Assembly: GCA_028817755.1 (NCBI GenBank)
Contig: JAPPPA010000089.1
Coordinates: forward strand, 1-6,671
Direction of reading: 5' to 3'
Source: Gammaproteobacteria bacterium
GTDB lineage: Bacteria > Pseudomonadota > Gammaproteobacteria > JAPPPA01
DNA: 6,671 nucleotides
Numbering within the stretch: the first letter of the stretch is position 1; each line of letters begins with the position of its first letter. The notes under the pieces were generated by a model. That model worked only from the letters and a program-made list of their open reading frames with translations, made no database searches and was not told the DNA's origin. This document shows positions 6,566 through 6,671 of this stretch, piece after piece. Position numbers and translations under genes: made by a program.

Positions 6566-6671
6566 ACAGCGCCTCCGGTTTTGGCAAGCCCAGCAAGGCT
6601 GCTACTTCTTCTCTATCTGAAAAGTAGCGACGCTCGTCACCAAGCAGCTGATAGTCCTCATGACCCTTACC
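6552..6671 (-). CDS. murE: UDP-N-acetylmuramoyl-tripeptide synthetase MurE (C-terminal end, cut by window edge)
   Basis: Last 39 codons plus a TAA stop of the ligase that adds the third residue of the stem peptide, meso-diaminopimelate in most Gram-negatives. The visible part starts GKGHEDYQ and continues with YFSDREEVAALLG, closely matching the C-terminal end of E. coli MurE (GKGHEDYQ then YSDR...ARLLG). The residues that choose diaminopimelate over lysine lie upstream, outside the window, so substrate specificity cannot be read here. The frame differs from murF and the last 14 bp are shared with the murF start. The gene ends in a short tail PKPEALYVRS. Identity rests on the GKGHEDYQ motif and on its place directly before murF. 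Confidence 0.93.
   Translation of the reverse strand, partial: GKGHEDYQLLGDERRYFSDREEVAALLGLPKPEALYVRS
6572..6576 (-). promoter_or_regulatory. Ribosome binding site of murF
   Basis: GGAGG lies 6 nt before the ATG at 6565, inside the last codons of murE. It supports this start over the in-frame ATG at 6541, which has no good Shine-Dalgarno, and so supports the 14-bp overlap with murE. Confidence 0.65.

Noticed and set aside
1..6671. Search for an unusual or new system (inserted genes, mobile elements, CRISPR, RNA genes)
   Set aside because: All but about 20 bases are accounted for by seven standard dcw genes in canonical order, with no insertion, repeat array or foreign-looking stretch.

Overview
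The window is a stretch of the conserved division and cell wall (dcw) cluster, read entirely on the minus strand. Seven genes lie head to tail. In transcription order (right to left) they are the 3' end of murE, then complete murF, mraY, murD, ftsW and murG, then the 5' end of murC. This gene order, the roughly balanced base composition and the close resemblance of the proteins to Escherichia coli and Pseudomonas homologues all point to a gammaproteobacterium. A marine Cellvibrionales- or Oceanospirillales-like lineage is possible, but that is only an impression. I cannot name a genus.

Layout in transcription order: murE C-terminus (6671-6552), murF (6565-5117), mraY (5127-4045), murD (4035-2662), ftsW (2651-1392), murG (1395-253), murC N-terminus (256-1). 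Four junctions overlap, by 14, 11, 4 and 4 bp. The other two have gaps of only 9 and 10 bp. No noncoding stretch exceeds 10 bases, and I see no terminator, convincing internal promoter, RNA gene, mobile element or repeat array. The genes are therefore almost certainly co-transcribed from a promoter upstream of the window, with translation probably coupled.

Together the genes carry peptidoglycan precursor synthesis from the UDP-MurNAc-peptide stage to lipid II, plus one polymerase. MurC, MurD, MurE and MurF add L-Ala, D-Glu, the third-position diamino acid and D-Ala-D-Ala. MraY transfers phospho-MurNAc-pentapeptide to undecaprenyl phosphate (lipid I). MurG adds GlcNAc (lipid II). FtsW is the SEDS polymerase of the divisome.

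This is essentially an ordinary housekeeping region and I found no new biological system. The points most worth a second look are the FtsW sequence, which departs from the family consensus at three usually conserved places, an ambiguous MurD start, an Asn-to-Met change in a MurF motif, and a MurF C-terminal tail that doubles as the mraY ribosome-binding region.
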